A DNA stretch of 64,000 nt from Streptomyces sp. L2 (GCF_004124325.1 NZ_QBDT01000001.1:7006001-7070000), one strand, 5' to 3'. Positions 49,799 through 58,336 are shown, counted from the first letter of the stretch. The notes: generated from the letters alone by a model not told the origin. Translations and numbers: made by a program.

Positions 49799-50527
49799 TC
49801 AGTGCGCCTGGGCCGCCCGCAGCTGTTCCTGGGTCGGGGCGGTGCCTCCCAGGTGAGCGGGGAGCCACCAGGAGTCCTCCGGGCCCTTGGGGCGCACCGG
49901 GTACGCCCGCTGGGCGGCCTCCAGCAGCTCCTGGACGCGCTCGCGCAGGCGGCGGGTGATGGCGCCCGCGTACTGGTCGCGGGGCGCCTCGACCGGCTCG
50001 CCGACCCGGACGGTGATCGGGGTGTGGCTGCGCTTGAAGTTGCGCGGGTGCCCCTTGGTCCACAGCCGCTGCGTGCCCCACACCGCCATCGGCACGAGCG
50101 GGACGCCGGCCTCCTGGGCCAGCCGCGCCGCACCGGACTTGAAGCTCTTCAGCGTGAACGACTGCGAGATCGTGGCCTCCGGGAACACCCCGATGATCTC
50201 GCCCGAGCGCAGCGAGTCCAGCGCGTGCGCGTAGGCCGCCTCGCCCTGCCCGCGGTCCACCGGGATGTGCTTCATCCCGCGCATCAGCGGGCCCGACACC
50301 TTGTGCCGGAACACGGACTCCTTCGCCATGAAACGCACCAGGCGCTTCTGCGGCAGGGCGGCCAGACCGTCGAAGATGAAGTCCAGGTAGCTGATGTGGT
50401 TGCTCACCAGCACGGCACCGCCCGAGCGCGGGATGTTCTCCGACCCCTTGCAGTCGATCTTCAGGTCCCAGACCTTGAACATCGTCTTCGCGAAACCGAT
50501 GACGGGACGGTAGACCAGCTCTGCCAT
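49799..50527 (-). CDS. 1-acyl-sn-glycerol-3-phosphate acyltransferase (PlsC-like)
   Basis: This 242-residue phospholipid acyltransferase has the catalytic HX4D as NHISYLD (H44, D49). The glycerol-phosphate motif follows as FPEATISQSF, where the common EGTRS form is replaced by EATIS, seen in actinomycete members. A final PMAVWGTQRLWTKG corresponds to motif IV. There is a basic N-terminus without a clear full membrane helix. ATG 50527 is the natural start. The gene has its own terminator and a 286-bp region upstream that is shared with the thioredoxin-like gene. Confidence 0.88.
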   Translation of the reverse strand: MAELVYRPVIGFAKTMFKVWDLKIDCKGSENIPRSGGAVLVSNHISYLDFIFDGLAALPQKRLVRFMAKESVFRHKVSGPLMRGMKHIPVDRGQGEAAYAHALDSLRSGEIIGVFPEATISQSFTLKSFKSGAARLAQEAGVPLVPMAVWGTQRLWTKGHPRNFKRSHTPITVRVGEPVEAPRDQYAGAITRRLRERVQELLEAAQRAYPVRPKGPEDSWWLPAHLGGTAPTQEQLRAAQAH

Positions 50528-50813
50528 GGGCGGGACGGACCCTTTCTGCTCTGCTCGGGAAAGGGGCTCCCGGCGGGAAAGTTACGCAGCCGTAGGTTTT
50601 ACGGCGTCTCGCAGATCGTGCCCGAAGAACGAACGGGGGACCAGTCCTGGTGCCCGTGGCCGGGGAGATCCTCGTCACGTCGTCCCCGGGCCGCGCCAAC
50701 CCCGGAACCGCACGCGAGTGCCGGCGGGACCACGGGCCGGACAGCGGGAATCATCCCGCGACCGGGCATGCTTTCCGTCGGGGACGACATGTCACGGGAA
50801 GCGAGGGTGTGCG

Positions 50814-51251
50814 GTGCGCGGGCGGAACGACGGCGAGCGGCTCCGAGCGGAGGGGAACACGGACGGGAGCAGGGGGCCGAGTGGCGCTGGGGGCGAGCGG
50901 CTCGGGGCGGACGAACTGGGGGCCGCGCTCGGCGAGCGGGCCACTCTCGTGCAGTTCAGCAGCGCCTTCTGCGCGCCCTGCCGGGCCACCCGGCGCGTCC
51001 TCGGCGAGGTGGCCGCGATGGTCCCGGGCGTGGCCCACGTCGAGATCGACGCCGAGGCCCACCTGGACCTCGTACGCCGCGTACGGCTCGTGAAGACGCC
51101 CACCGTGCTGGTGCTCGACGCGGACGGCCGGGTGGTGCGACGCGCCGCCGGGCAGCCCCGCACGGCGGATGTGATCGCGGCCCTCGGCGAGGCCGTGGGC
51201 GGGCCGGAGAGCGGCCGCGCGGGCACCTCCCGCTCGTCGGGACCGGCTTGA
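50814..51251 (+). CDS. Thioredoxin-like protein
   Basis: This protein of about 145 residues has one thioredoxin fold with the redox motif CAPC (C53-C56) in FSSAFCAPCRATRRVL. The cis-Pro region KTPTVLVLDADG is also present. A first segment of about 35 residues is Gly/Arg-rich and probably disordered. The start is hard to place; GTG 50814 has GAGGG six bases upstream. There is no signal peptide, so it acts in the cytosol as a disulphide reductant. The next gene, 33 bp downstream, is a leader peptide for a flavin reductase, which suggests a shared redox or sulphur theme. Confidence 0.75.
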   Translation: MRGRNDGERLRAEGNTDGSRGPSGAGGERLGADELGAALGERATLVQFSSAFCAPCRATRRVLGEVAAMVPGVAHVEIDAEAHLDLVRRVRLVKTPTVLVLDADGRVVRRAAGQPRTADVIAALGEAVGGPESGRAGTSRSSGPA

Positions 51252-51283
51252 CGGGGCCCGCCCCTCGTCGTCAGCCTGACCCC

Positions 51284-51364
51284 ATGCCGATCGAACTCCT
51301 TCTCTTCGGACGGGTCCACGTCGATCTCCTGCGCACCGCGAGCGCGGCCTGTCCGAGCCGGTGA
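51284..51364 (+). CDS. Cysteine-containing leader peptide upstream of the flavin reductase
   Basis: This short ORF encodes 26 residues with the core HVDLLRTASAAC near its end and a basic C-terminus. The pattern (His-Val-Asp-Leu, Arg, Ser-Ala, Cys) matches the family of actinomycete putative leader peptides found upstream of cysteine and sulphur genes. There, slow translation at the Cys codon is thought to control the downstream gene. ATG 51284 has no good ribosome binding site, and a TTGACG lies 31-36 bp upstream, so a leaderless transcript is possible. The stop is 44 bp before the flavin reductase start. Confidence 0.72.
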   Translation: MPIELLLFGRVHVDLLRTASAACPSR

Positions 51365-51408
51365 GCAGCAACGGACACCGACGTCACCTCCCGCAGAAGG
51401 ACAAGTCC

Positions 51409-51918
51409 ATGACGGCCCTGCACGACCCGGGCACCATCCAGCTCGCCTCGCCCGACCTGCTCCGCGCCACCTTCCGGCGGCACGCCGCCGGCGTCGCCGT
51501 GATCACCGCCCGTGGTGCCGCCGGGCCGGTCGGCTTCACCGCCACCTCCGTGACCTCCGTCTCCGCCGACCCGCCGATGATCTCCTTCGGCATCGGCACG
51601 GGCGCCTCCAGCTGGCCCGCCGTCGCCGGGACCGACCACGTCGGCGTCCACATACTCGGCGAGCACCAGAGCGAGCTGGCCGCCACCTTCGCCCGCAGCG
51701 GCGCCGACCGCTTCGGCGCGCCCACCGCCTGGCGGGAGGGCCCGGAGGGCGTACCGGTGCTGGACGGCGTGCAGGCCTGGCTGGTGTGCCGGATCACCGC
51801 CCGCGTGCCGGCCGGCGACCACCGGATCGTGCTCGCCGAGGTGGTCCTCGGCGACGCCGGCGGCGACGGCCGTCCGCTCCTCTACCACCAGGGCCGCTTC
51901 AACGGTCTGCGGGATTGA
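51409..51918 (+). CDS. Flavin reductase (FMN-binding split barrel) family protein
   Basis: This 169-residue protein of the HpaC/ActVB-like flavin reductase family supplies reduced flavin to a partner oxygenase or acts on sulphur compounds. Typical blocks are FRRHAAGVAVITARGAAGP, GFTATSVTSVSADPPMISFG and HVGVHILGEHQSELA. ATG 51409 with AGAAGGA upstream begins the family sequence; an upstream GTG at 51361 is in frame but overlaps the end of the leader peptide. The cysteine-type leader implies control by cysteine supply, which fits a flavin reductase used in sulphur scavenging. No monooxygenase gene is adjacent. Confidence 0.88.
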   Translation: MTALHDPGTIQLASPDLLRATFRRHAAGVAVITARGAAGPVGFTATSVTSVSADPPMISFGIGTGASSWPAVAGTDHVGVHILGEHQSELAATFARSGADRFGAPTAWREGPEGVPVLDGVQAWLVCRITARVPAGDHRIVLAEVVLGDAGGDGRPLLYHQGRFNGLRD

Positions 51919-52016
51919 TCACGCCCCTCCCGTCCTGCGGAGCCGTCGAGTTCCGGTTACGCTGCGTTGCGAAGGTCACAGTTCAAAGCGCTTGCTTAGC
52001 GGGCAGGAACTGGGTG

Positions 52017-52028
52017 TACTGACGAGTA
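52017..52028. promoter_or_regulatory. Short dyad in the etfB upstream region
   Basis: TACT-GACG-AGTA (52017-52028) lies 109 bp upstream of etfB in an AT-rich pocket, with a second stem, GCTGCCT/AGGCAGC (52087-52105), close to the gene. The first resembles operators of TetR-type fatty acid regulators, but this is weak evidence. The second may be an RNA hairpin in the 5' leader. Confidence 0.3.
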
Positions 52029-52136
52029 ATATTTCGGTCGGAGCGCGCGGACGCCCCGACCGGGATCGGCCGCTTCAGGCGCCTATGCTGCCTGCAAGAG
52101 GCAGCCAGGAAATGACGATGCAGTAGGAGAGCCGGC

Positions 52137-52922
52137 GTGAGCTTGAGGATCGTTGTCACTGTGAAGTACGTGCCCGACGCCACTGGCGACCGGCACTTCG
52201 CCGATGACCTGACCGTCGACCGCGACGATGTGGACGGTCTGCTCTCCGAGCTGGACGAGTACGCGGTGGAGCAGGCGCTGCAGATCGCGGAGAACGCGGA
52301 CGACGCCGAGGTCACCGTGCTGACCATCGGTCCGGAGGACGCCAAGGACGCGCTGCGCAAGGCCCTGTCGATGGGCGCCGACAAGGCGATCCACGTCGAG
52401 GACGACGACCTGCACGGCACGGACGCCATCGGCACCTCCCTGGTGCTGGCCAAGGCCATCGAGAAGGCCGGCTACGACGTGGTCATCTCCGGCATGGCCT
52501 CCACCGACGGCACCATGGGTGTCGTGCCCGCGCTGGTCGCCGAGCGCCTGGGCGTCCCGCAGGTCACCCTGCTGTCCGAGGTCTCGATCGAGGACGGCAC
52601 CGTGAAGGGCCGCCGTGACGGCGACGCCGCGAGCGAGCAGCTGGAGGCGTCCCTCCCGGCCGTCGTGTCCGTCACGGACCAGTCGGGCGAGGCGCGTTAC
52701 CCGTCCTTCAAGGGCATCATGGCCGCCAAGAAGAAGCCGGTGGAGTCCTGGGACCTGTCCGACCTGGACATCGAGGCCGAAGAGGTCGGCCTGGAGGGTG
52801 CGTTCACCAAGGTCGAGGCCGCGGCCGAGCGTCCGGCCCGCACGGCCGGCACGATCGTCAAGGACGAGGGCGAGGGCGGCAAGCAGCTCGCCGAGTTCCT
52901 CGCGAGCCAGAAGTTCATCTGA
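52137..52922 (+). CDS. etfB: Electron transfer flavoprotein, beta subunit
   Basis: This is the 261-residue beta subunit of ETF, which accepts electrons from acyl-CoA dehydrogenases and passes them to ETF:quinone oxidoreductase. The N-terminus RIVVTVKYVPDA, the AMP-binding-type GTDAIGTSLVLAKAIEK and SGMASTDGTMGVVPALVAE, and the recognition-loop region PSFKGIMAAKKKPVESW are all typical. The start is GTG 52137 with TAGGAGAG upstream. etfA follows after 54 bp, forming an operon. The long upstream region holds two possible dyads. Confidence 0.96.
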   Translation: MSLRIVVTVKYVPDATGDRHFADDLTVDRDDVDGLLSELDEYAVEQALQIAENADDAEVTVLTIGPEDAKDALRKALSMGADKAIHVEDDDLHGTDAIGTSLVLAKAIEKAGYDVVISGMASTDGTMGVVPALVAERLGVPQVTLLSEVSIEDGTVKGRRDGDAASEQLEASLPAVVSVTDQSGEARYPSFKGIMAAKKKPVESWDLSDLDIEAEEVGLEGAFTKVEAAAERPARTAGTIVKDEGEGGKQLAEFLASQKFI

Positions 52923-52976
52923 GCCCGCACCCGCTGACCGCCCCTCATACCTCGCAAGCAGGAGAGAAGAAGTCCC

Positions 52977-53939
52977 ATGGCTGAAGTCCTCGTCTACGTC
53001 GACCACGTGGACGGTGCCGTCCGCAAGCCCACCCTGGAACTGCTGACCCTGGCCCGCCGCGTCGGCGAGCCGGTCGCCCTCGCCGTCGGCAACGGCGCCG
53101 CCGACACCGCCGCCGCGCTCGCCGAGCACGGCGCGGTGAAGGTGCTCACCCACGACGCCTCCGAGTACGGCGAGTACCTGGTCGTGCCGAAGGTGGACGC
53201 CCTGCAGGCCGCCTACGAGGCCGTGTCCCCGGCCGCCGTGCTGGTCCCGTCCTCCGCCGAGGGCAAGGAGATCGCCGCCCGCCTGGCGCTGCGCATCGGC
53301 TCCGGCGTCATCACCGACGCCATCGACCTGGAGGCCGGCGACGAGGGCCCGGTAGCCACCCAGTCGGTGTTCGCCGCGTCCTTCACCACCAAGTCCCGCG
53401 TGATCAAGGGCACCCCGGTCATCACCGTCAAGCCGAACTCGGCCGCCGTGGAGGCCGCCCCGGCCGCCGGCGCCGTCGAGGCGCTGTCGGTGTCCTTCTC
53501 CGAGAAGGCGACCGGCACGAAGATCACCGGCCGTACCGCCCGTGAGTCGACGGGCCGTCCGGAGCTGACCGAGGCCGCGATCGTGGTCTCCGGTGGCCGC
53601 GGTGTCAACGGCGCGGAGAACTTCTCGGTCATCGAGGCCCTCGCCGACTCTCTCGGCGCGGCCGTCGGCGCCTCGCGTGCCGCGGTGGACGCCGGCTGGT
53701 ACCCGCACACCAACCAGGTCGGCCAGACCGGCAAGTCGGTCTCCCCGCAGCTCTACATCGCCAACGGCATCTCCGGCGCGATCCAGCACCGGGCCGGCAT
53801 GCAGACCTCGAAGACCATCGTGGCCGTCAACAAGGACGCCGAGGCCCCGATCTTCGACCTCGTCGACTACGGCGTCGTCGGCGACCTCTTCGACGTGGTC
53901 CCGCAGCTGACCGAGGAGATCAAGACCCGCAAGGGCTGA
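52977..53939 (+). CDS. etfA: Electron transfer flavoprotein, alpha subunit
   Basis: This 320-residue subunit binds FAD in its C-terminal half. It shows ISGGRG-type sequence ([14 protein letters not shown]), [20 protein letters not shown], and [20 protein letters not shown], the ETF-alpha signature. The N-terminal half is an alpha/beta domain beginning [15 protein letters not shown] 52977 has AGGAGAGAAG upstream. It works as a heterodimer with the etfB product and is followed by a strong terminator. An aidB-like acyl-CoA dehydrogenase lies far away at 30 kb, without any indication of a link. Confidence 0.96.
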   Translation: MAEVLVYVDHVDGAVRKPTLELLTLARRVGEPVALAVGNGAADTAAALAEHGAVKVLTHDASEYGEYLVVPKVDALQAAYEAVSPAAVLVPSSAEGKEIAARLALRIGSGVITDAIDLEAGDEGPVATQSVFAASFTTKSRVIKGTPVITVKPNSAAVEAAPAAGAVEALSVSFSEKATGTKITGRTARESTGRPELTEAAIVVSGGRGVNGAENFSVIEALADSLGAAVGASRAAVDAGWYPHTNQVGQTGKSVSPQLYIANGISGAIQHRAGMQTSKTIVAVNKDAEAPIFDLVDYGVVGDLFDVVPQLTEEIKTRKG

Positions 53940-53967
53940 TCCTCCCTCCGCCGTCAACGGCGTACGA

Positions 53968-54000
53968 GGCCCCCGTGACCTGCGCGGTCACGGGGGCCTC
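53968..54000 (+). terminator. Intrinsic hairpin after etfBA
   Basis: AGGCCCCCGTGAC (53968-53980) and GTCACGGGGGCCT (53988-54000) are a perfect 13-bp stem with a 7-nt loop, 29 bp after the etfA stop. There is no T tail, as is common in Streptomyces terminators. Confidence 0.88.
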
Positions 54001-54075
54001 GGTGCATCCTGGAGGCGTCCGGGCACGGTGGCGAGGAGGGTGCCCACCGGCTGCCGACCAGTCCCCGGACGGGTG

Positions 54076-54138
54076 TTGACCAGCGGGAACCACCCCGGAT
54101 AACTTCATTCTACGGATTGTTGATTCCGCACAGCGGAA
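54076..54138 (+). promoter_or_regulatory. Promoter with overlapping palindromic operator upstream of the DUF6986 gene
   Basis: TTGACC (54076-54081) and TAACTT (54100-54105) form a -35/-10 pair with 18-bp spacing. Just downstream, TTCCGC-ACA-GCGGAA (54124-54138) is a perfect dyad of the kind bound by IclR-type regulators. It would block initiation or early elongation. The regulator is not encoded nearby. Confidence 0.5.
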
Positions 54139-54154
54139 AAATGGAGGGTGTGGG

Positions 54155-55474
54155 ATGGGTCAGGGCCAGCACGAGCAGGGCCGGGAGCAGAAGGTCGCGA
54201 CGAGCCTCGCGGGCGCCGTCAGCGAGGAGATCAGCGCCTCCCTCGCCCCCGTCGACGCGGAGCTGGAGCGCCGCTATCCCGGCGACCCCGGCACCCGGCA
54301 GCCCGTCCACACCGTGTACGTCCCCGGAGACGCCTTCGCCGCCGACACCCTCCGCTCCTGGGGCGACCAGGCACTCGCCGCCCTCGACGAACACGCCCCG
54401 GACGCCGCCTCGTTCGCCGCCGTGCTCGGCCTGTCCGACGAGCTCGCCGAGCCGGTCTACTCCCGCGTCCGCGCCAAGCTGGAGCGCGAGCCCGTCGAAG
54501 ACCTGCGCGTCGACTTCGAGGACGGCTACGGCCCCCGGCCGGACGCCGAGGAGGACGAGGCGGCCGCGCGGGCCGCCCGGCTGATCGCCGAGGCGTACCG
54601 CAACGGCACGGCAGCGCCGTACATGGGCATCCGCATGAAGTGCATGGAGGCCGCCGTACGCGACCGGGGCATCCGCACCCTCGACGTGTTCCTCACCACC
54701 CTGATGGAGGACGGCGGACTCCCCGACGGGCTGGTGCTGACCCTGCCGAAGGTGACGTACGCCGAACAGGTCACGGCCTTCGCCCGGCTGCTGGAGGCGT
54801 TCGAGAAGGTCCACGCCCTCGAACCCGGGCGCCTCGGCTTCGAGATCCAGATCGAGACCAGCCAGTCCATCCTGGCCACCGACGGCACGGCCGCCGTCGC
54901 CCGGATGATCCAGGCCGCCGAGGGCCGCGCCACCGGACTGCACTACGGCACCTTCGACTACAGCGCCTGCCTCGGCGTCTCCGCCGCCTACCAGGCCAGC
55001 GACCACCCGGCGGCCGACCACGCCAAGGCCGTCATGCAGGTCGCCGCGGCCGGCACCGGCGTACGCGTCTCGGACGGCTCCACCAACGTCCTGCCCGTCG
55101 GCCCGACGGCCAAGGTCCATGACGCCTGGCGGCTGCACTACGCCCTCACCCGGCGCGCTCTCGCCCGCGCGTACTACCAGGGCTGGGACATGCACCCCGG
55201 TCACATCCCGACCCGCTACGCGGCCGTCTTCGCCTTCTACCGCGAGGGCTTCGAGCAGGCCGCCGGCCGCCTCTCCCGGTACGCCAACCGGGCCGGCGGC
55301 GACGTGATGGACGAGCCCGCCACCGCCAAGGCCCTCAGCGGCTACCTGCTGCGCGGCCTCGACTGCGGCGCCCTCGACATCGCCGAGGTGGCCCGCCTCT
55401 CCGGCCTGACCCGCGCGGACCTGGAAGGCTTCGCCTCCCCTCGTCGAGGCGACCTGACAGCCTCCACCAAGTAG
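54155..55474 (+). CDS. DUF6986 protein, HpcH/HpaI aldolase/citrate lyase-like
   Basis: This 439-residue protein has a citrate lyase/malate synthase-like TIM barrel. Blocks include DLRVDFEDGYGPRPD (acidic metal-binding type), MGIRMKCMEAAVRDRGIRT, FEIQIETSQSILATDG, and LHYGTFDYSACLG. The C-terminus (DMHPGHIPTRYAAVFAFY) is characteristic of DUF6986. A C-C bond lyase acting on an acid or CoA thioester is likely, but its substrate is unknown. ATG 54155 follows GGAGGGTGTGGG. The operator upstream suggests control by an IclR-type protein. A hairpin terminator follows. Confidence 0.8.
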   Translation: MGQGQHEQGREQKVATSLAGAVSEEISASLAPVDAELERRYPGDPGTRQPVHTVYVPGDAFAADTLRSWGDQALAALDEHAPDAASFAAVLGLSDELAEPVYSRVRAKLEREPVEDLRVDFEDGYGPRPDAEEDEAAARAARLIAEAYRNGTAAPYMGIRMKCMEAAVRDRGIRTLDVFLTTLMEDGGLPDGLVLTLPKVTYAEQVTAFARLLEAFEKVHALEPGRLGFEIQIETSQSILATDGTAAVARMIQAAEGRATGLHYGTFDYSACLGVSAAYQASDHPAADHAKAVMQVAAAGTGVRVSDGSTNVLPVGPTAKVHDAWRLHYALTRRALARAYYQGWDMHPGHIPTRYAAVFAFYREGFEQAAGRLSRYANRAGGDVMDEPATAKALSGYLLRGLDCGALDIAEVARLSGLTRADLEGFASPRRGDLTASTK

Positions 55475-55490
55475 CCCCGCCGAGCATCTG

Positions 55491-55542
55491 CCGCCCCGCA
55501 TCCCGGACCCCGCTGAGCGGGCACGCCGGGAACGCGGGGCGG
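55491..55542 (+). terminator. Two-part hairpin after the DUF6986 gene
   Basis: CCGCCCCGC (55491-55499) pairs with GCGGGGCGG (55534-55542), and the inner TCCCGG/CCGGGA adds six more pairs. It lies 17 bp after the stop codon. Confidence 0.75.
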
Positions 55543-55578
55543 TGGCACGTCGCCACCGAGCCGCACCCGGCGGGCAGG

Positions 55579-55806
55579 GGTGCACCACCGCTCCCCCGGA
55601 GGGGCTGTGCTGCGAGCCGGCTGAGCCGGTCGGCCGCAGCCGCTCGGGGGGTAGTGGAGCGCGACGGTTCGACCCGAACGGGTTGCGGGTGCGCGCCGGC
55701 TCAGCCGGTCGGCGCGGCCGGCCGGAGCGGCGGGTGGGGTGCGCAACCACTTCGCCGGTGGGGCTGGGAGCGCAGGTGGCTCAGCCGGTCGGCCGCAGCC
55801 GCTCGG
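55579..55806. repeat. Imperfect 68-bp repeat, two full copies and one partial
   Basis: The segments 55579-55647 and 55738-55806 share about 68 bp ending in AGCCGGTCGGCCGCAGCCGC. A shorter copy lies at 55700-55720. No ORF with gene-like features covers this 421-bp gap between the DUF6986 gene and the LacI gene, so it is repetitive non-coding DNA with possible RNA structure. Confidence 0.7.
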
Positions 55807-55895
55807 AGCCGGTGGGATTCGATCGCCATCCCGCGGGCGGTGGCGCGCCGTGGCCCGGGGGCCGCCCGGAGTCGGCGGCGGTCGCGCCGGGCGGC

Positions 55896-56945
55896 TCAGT
55901 CCGCGGGCGGGAGTTCGCCCGAGCCGCGGGTGATGAGGTGGGTCGGGAGTTCGATGCGCTCCGGGGACACGGGGGTGCCGTCGAGGCGGCGGAAGAGGCG
56001 CTCGGCGGCCGTGCGGCCGAGGGCGGCCGCGTCCTGGGCGACGACCGTGACCCCCGGACGGAGCAGGTCGGCCAGTTCGATGTCGTCGAAACCGACCAGC
56101 GCGACCGGGCGGGACCGCTCGGCGAGGACGCGGATGACGGTGACCGTGACCCGGTTGTTGCCCGCGAAGACCGCCGTGACGGGCGAGGGGCCCGTCAGCA
56201 TCTCCTCGGTGGCCCGGCGCACCCGCTCGGGGCTGGTCGTGCCGAGCGACATCCAGCGCTCGTCCACGGCTATCCCCGCGTCCTCCATGGCGGACCGGTA
56301 GCCGCGCAGCCGCTCGGCGGCGGTGTGGATGCGCGGCATGTCGCCGATGAACCCGATCCGGCGGTGGCCGTGCGCGATCAGATGGGCCACGCCGTCGCGG
56401 GCGCCCCCGTGGTTGTCGGCCAGGACGACGTCCGCGTCGATCTTCCCCGCCGGACGGTCCACGAACACCGTCGCCACGCCCGCCCGGATCTCCGGCTCCA
56501 GATACCGGTGGTCGTCTCCGGCCGGGATCACCACCAGCCCGTCCACCCGCCGTGCGCACAGGGCCAGCGCCAGCTCCTGCTCGCGCTCCGGATCCTCGGC
56601 GCTGGAGCCGTTGATCAGCAGCGCGCCGTGCGAGCGGGCCACCTCCTCGACGGCGCGGCTGAGGGGGCCGTAGAACGGGTCCGCGAGGTCCTCCAGGACG
56701 AGGCCGATGCTGGCCGTGCGGCCCTTGCGCAGCACGCGGGCGCTGTCGTTGCGGCGGAAGCCCAGCGCGTCGATCGCCTCCTGCACACGGCGCTCGGTGT
56801 CCGGGGTGACGCCGGGCTCGCCGTTCACCACCCGGGAGACCGTCTTCAGGCCCACTCCGGCCCGCGCCGCCACGTCCTTCATCGTCGGACGGTTGCCGTA
56901 GCGGGTCCCGGAGAGGTGGTCTGCGCGGCGGGTGGTCTCGGGCAC
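55896..56945 (-). CDS. LacI family transcriptional regulator
   Basis: This 349-residue regulator has the LacI HTH TMKDVAARAGVGLKTVSRVV and hinge region (residues about 20-70), followed by a periplasmic-binding-protein-like sugar domain (RVDGLVVIPAGDDHRYLEPE, VALVGFDDIELADLL). GTG 56945 is used because AGGAC lies upstream. The frame stays open further upstream, but without conserved residues. It is divergent from a ROK sugar kinase gene, and a perfect dyad lies between them, so local control of carbohydrate use is likely. The effector sugar is not evident. Confidence 0.92.
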   Translation of the reverse strand: MPETTRRADHLSGTRYGNRPTMKDVAARAGVGLKTVSRVVNGEPGVTPDTERRVQEAIDALGFRRNDSARVLRKGRTASIGLVLEDLADPFYGPLSRAVEEVARSHGALLINGSSAEDPEREQELALALCARRVDGLVVIPAGDDHRYLEPEIRAGVATVFVDRPAGKIDADVVLADNHGGARDGVAHLIAHGHRRIGFIGDMPRIHTAAERLRGYRSAMEDAGIAVDERWMSLGTTSPERVRRATEEMLTGPSPVTAVFAGNNRVTVTVIRVLAERSRPVALVGFDDIELADLLRPGVTVVAQDAAALGRTAAERLFRRLDGTPVSPERIELPTHLITRGSGELPPAD

Positions 56946-57043
56946 GATGCGGCGTCCTGTCCTGTCGTCCGTGCAGGCCCCACTGGGTGCTCTGCGTCGA
57001 TCCATGGGCTTGTATGAGGATGTGGCGTCGAGCATAGAGCCTG

Positions 57044-57055
57044 GACAACGTTGTC
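57044..57055. promoter_or_regulatory. LacI-type operator between the LacI and ROK genes
   Basis: GACAACGTTGTC (57044-57055) is a perfect 12-bp palindrome with the central CG typical of LacI-family operators (AACGTT core). It lies 99 bp from the LacI start and 107 bp from the ROK start, in the shared promoter region. Confidence 0.75.
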
Positions 57056-57161
57056 AGCTGCGCGAGAGACTGTCCACCGCTGTCCTGGGCCCGCGCCCCC
57101 ACCGCGACCGGCCTGCTGCTTCGCTTCCATACGCACGGTTGAACGGGGAGATCTGACTCTG

Positions 57162-58109
57162 ATGCACACGGACCTGGTGGCGGCCCTGGACATCGGCGGC
57201 ACCAAGATCGCCGGCGCGCTCGTGGACGGCCGCGGCCGGATCCACGCCCGCGCCCAGCGCCCGACGCCCGCGCGACAGGAGGGCGACACGGTCATGCGGG
57301 CCGTGGAGGAGGTGCTCGGCGACCTCGCCGGGTCGCCCCTGTGGGGACGTGCCGCCTCCGTCGGCATCGGCAGCGCCGGACCCGTCGACGCCTCGGCCGG
57401 CACCGTGAGCCCCGTCAACGTGCCCGGCTGGCGCGGCTTCCCGCTGGTGGAGCGGGTGCGTGCGGCGACCGGGGGACTGCCGGTCGAGCTGATCGGCGAC
57501 GGCGTGGCGATCACGGCCGCCGAGCACTGGCAGGGCGCCGCCCGCGGCCACGCCAACGCGCTGTGCATGGTCGTCTCCACGGGCGTCGGCGGCGGCCTGG
57601 TGCTCAACGGGCGGCTGCATCCCGGCCCGACCGGGAACGCCGGGCACATCGGGCACATCAGCGTCGACCTCGACGGCGACCCGTGCCCGTGCGGCGCGCG
57701 CGGCTGTGTCGAGCGCATCGCCAGCGGACCGAACATCGCCCGCCGCGCCCGGGAGCAGGGCTGGCGGCCGGGCCCCGACGAGGACGCCTCCGCCGCCGCG
57801 GTGGCGGCCGCGGCCCGGGCGGGCGACCCGGTCGCGGTGGCCTCCTTCGAGCGGGCCGCGCAGGCGCTGGCCGCCGGCATCGCGGCCACCGCGACCCTCG
57901 TCGAGATCGACATCGCGGTGATCGGCGGTGGCGTGGCCAAGTCCGGCGACGTGCTGTTCACACCGCTGCGCAAGGCCCTGACCGACTACGCGACCCTGTC
58001 CTTCGTCCGTCACCTGGAGATCACCCCCGCCCAGATGGGCACGGACGCCGGCCTGGTCGGCGCGGCCGCAGCCGCCCTCGCCCGCCGGACGGACACTGCC
58101 CCGGTCTGA
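57162..58109 (+). CDS. ROK family sugar kinase
   Basis: This 315-residue glucokinase-type ROK protein has the phosphate motif ALDIGGTKIAGALVD at the N-terminus, the ROK signature STGVGGGLVLNGRLHPG and the zinc-binding CPCGARGCVE. No N-terminal HTH is present, so it is a kinase rather than a ROK repressor. It probably phosphorylates glucose, an amino sugar or similar. ATG 57162 has GGGGAG upstream. It is divergent from the LacI regulator and followed by four palindromic repeats. Confidence 0.9.
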   Translation: MHTDLVAALDIGGTKIAGALVDGRGRIHARAQRPTPARQEGDTVMRAVEEVLGDLAGSPLWGRAASVGIGSAGPVDASAGTVSPVNVPGWRGFPLVERVRAATGGLPVELIGDGVAITAAEHWQGAARGHANALCMVVSTGVGGGLVLNGRLHPGPTGNAGHIGHISVDLDGDPCPCGARGCVERIASGPNIARRAREQGWRPGPDEDASAAAVAAAARAGDPVAVASFERAAQALAAGIAATATLVEIDIAVIGGGVAKSGDVLFTPLRKALTDYATLSFVRHLEITPAQMGTDAGLVGAAAAALARRTDTAPV

Positions 58110-58118
58110 CGGCGGCCG

Positions 58119-58336
58119 GCAGGAACGTTCCCGCCGCCCGGCCGGCGGACCCGGCAGGAGGAACGCTCCCGCCTGCGGGCCGACGGACCGGCCCGTACGG
58201 CCCCGGCACCGGGCTGACGGACACGACCGGCAAGAACGTTTTCGCTGCCGCTCCCGCTGCCCTGCCCCTGCCCGCGGGCCCGGCCCGTACGTCCTCCGCG
58301 TCCGCCCGACCGAACCGTCTGCAGGAACGTTCCCGC
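58119..58336. repeat. Four related palindromes with an AACGTT-type core
   Basis: Copies are at 58119-58134 (GCAGGAACGTTCCCGC), 58153-58176, 58229-58249 (GGCAAGAACGTTTTCGCTGC) and 58321-58336. Each is a near-symmetric stem of the form GCGGGAACGTTCCYGC. They lie in the convergent gap between the ROK gene and the 117-residue gene. The AACGTT core also occurs in the LacI-type operator at 57044. Confidence 0.75.

Noticed and set aside
55579..55895. Pro/Arg-rich minus-strand extension downstream of the lacI gene
   Set aside because: It lies in another frame from LacI, is made of repeated DNA and has no start. It is repeat translation, not a gene.
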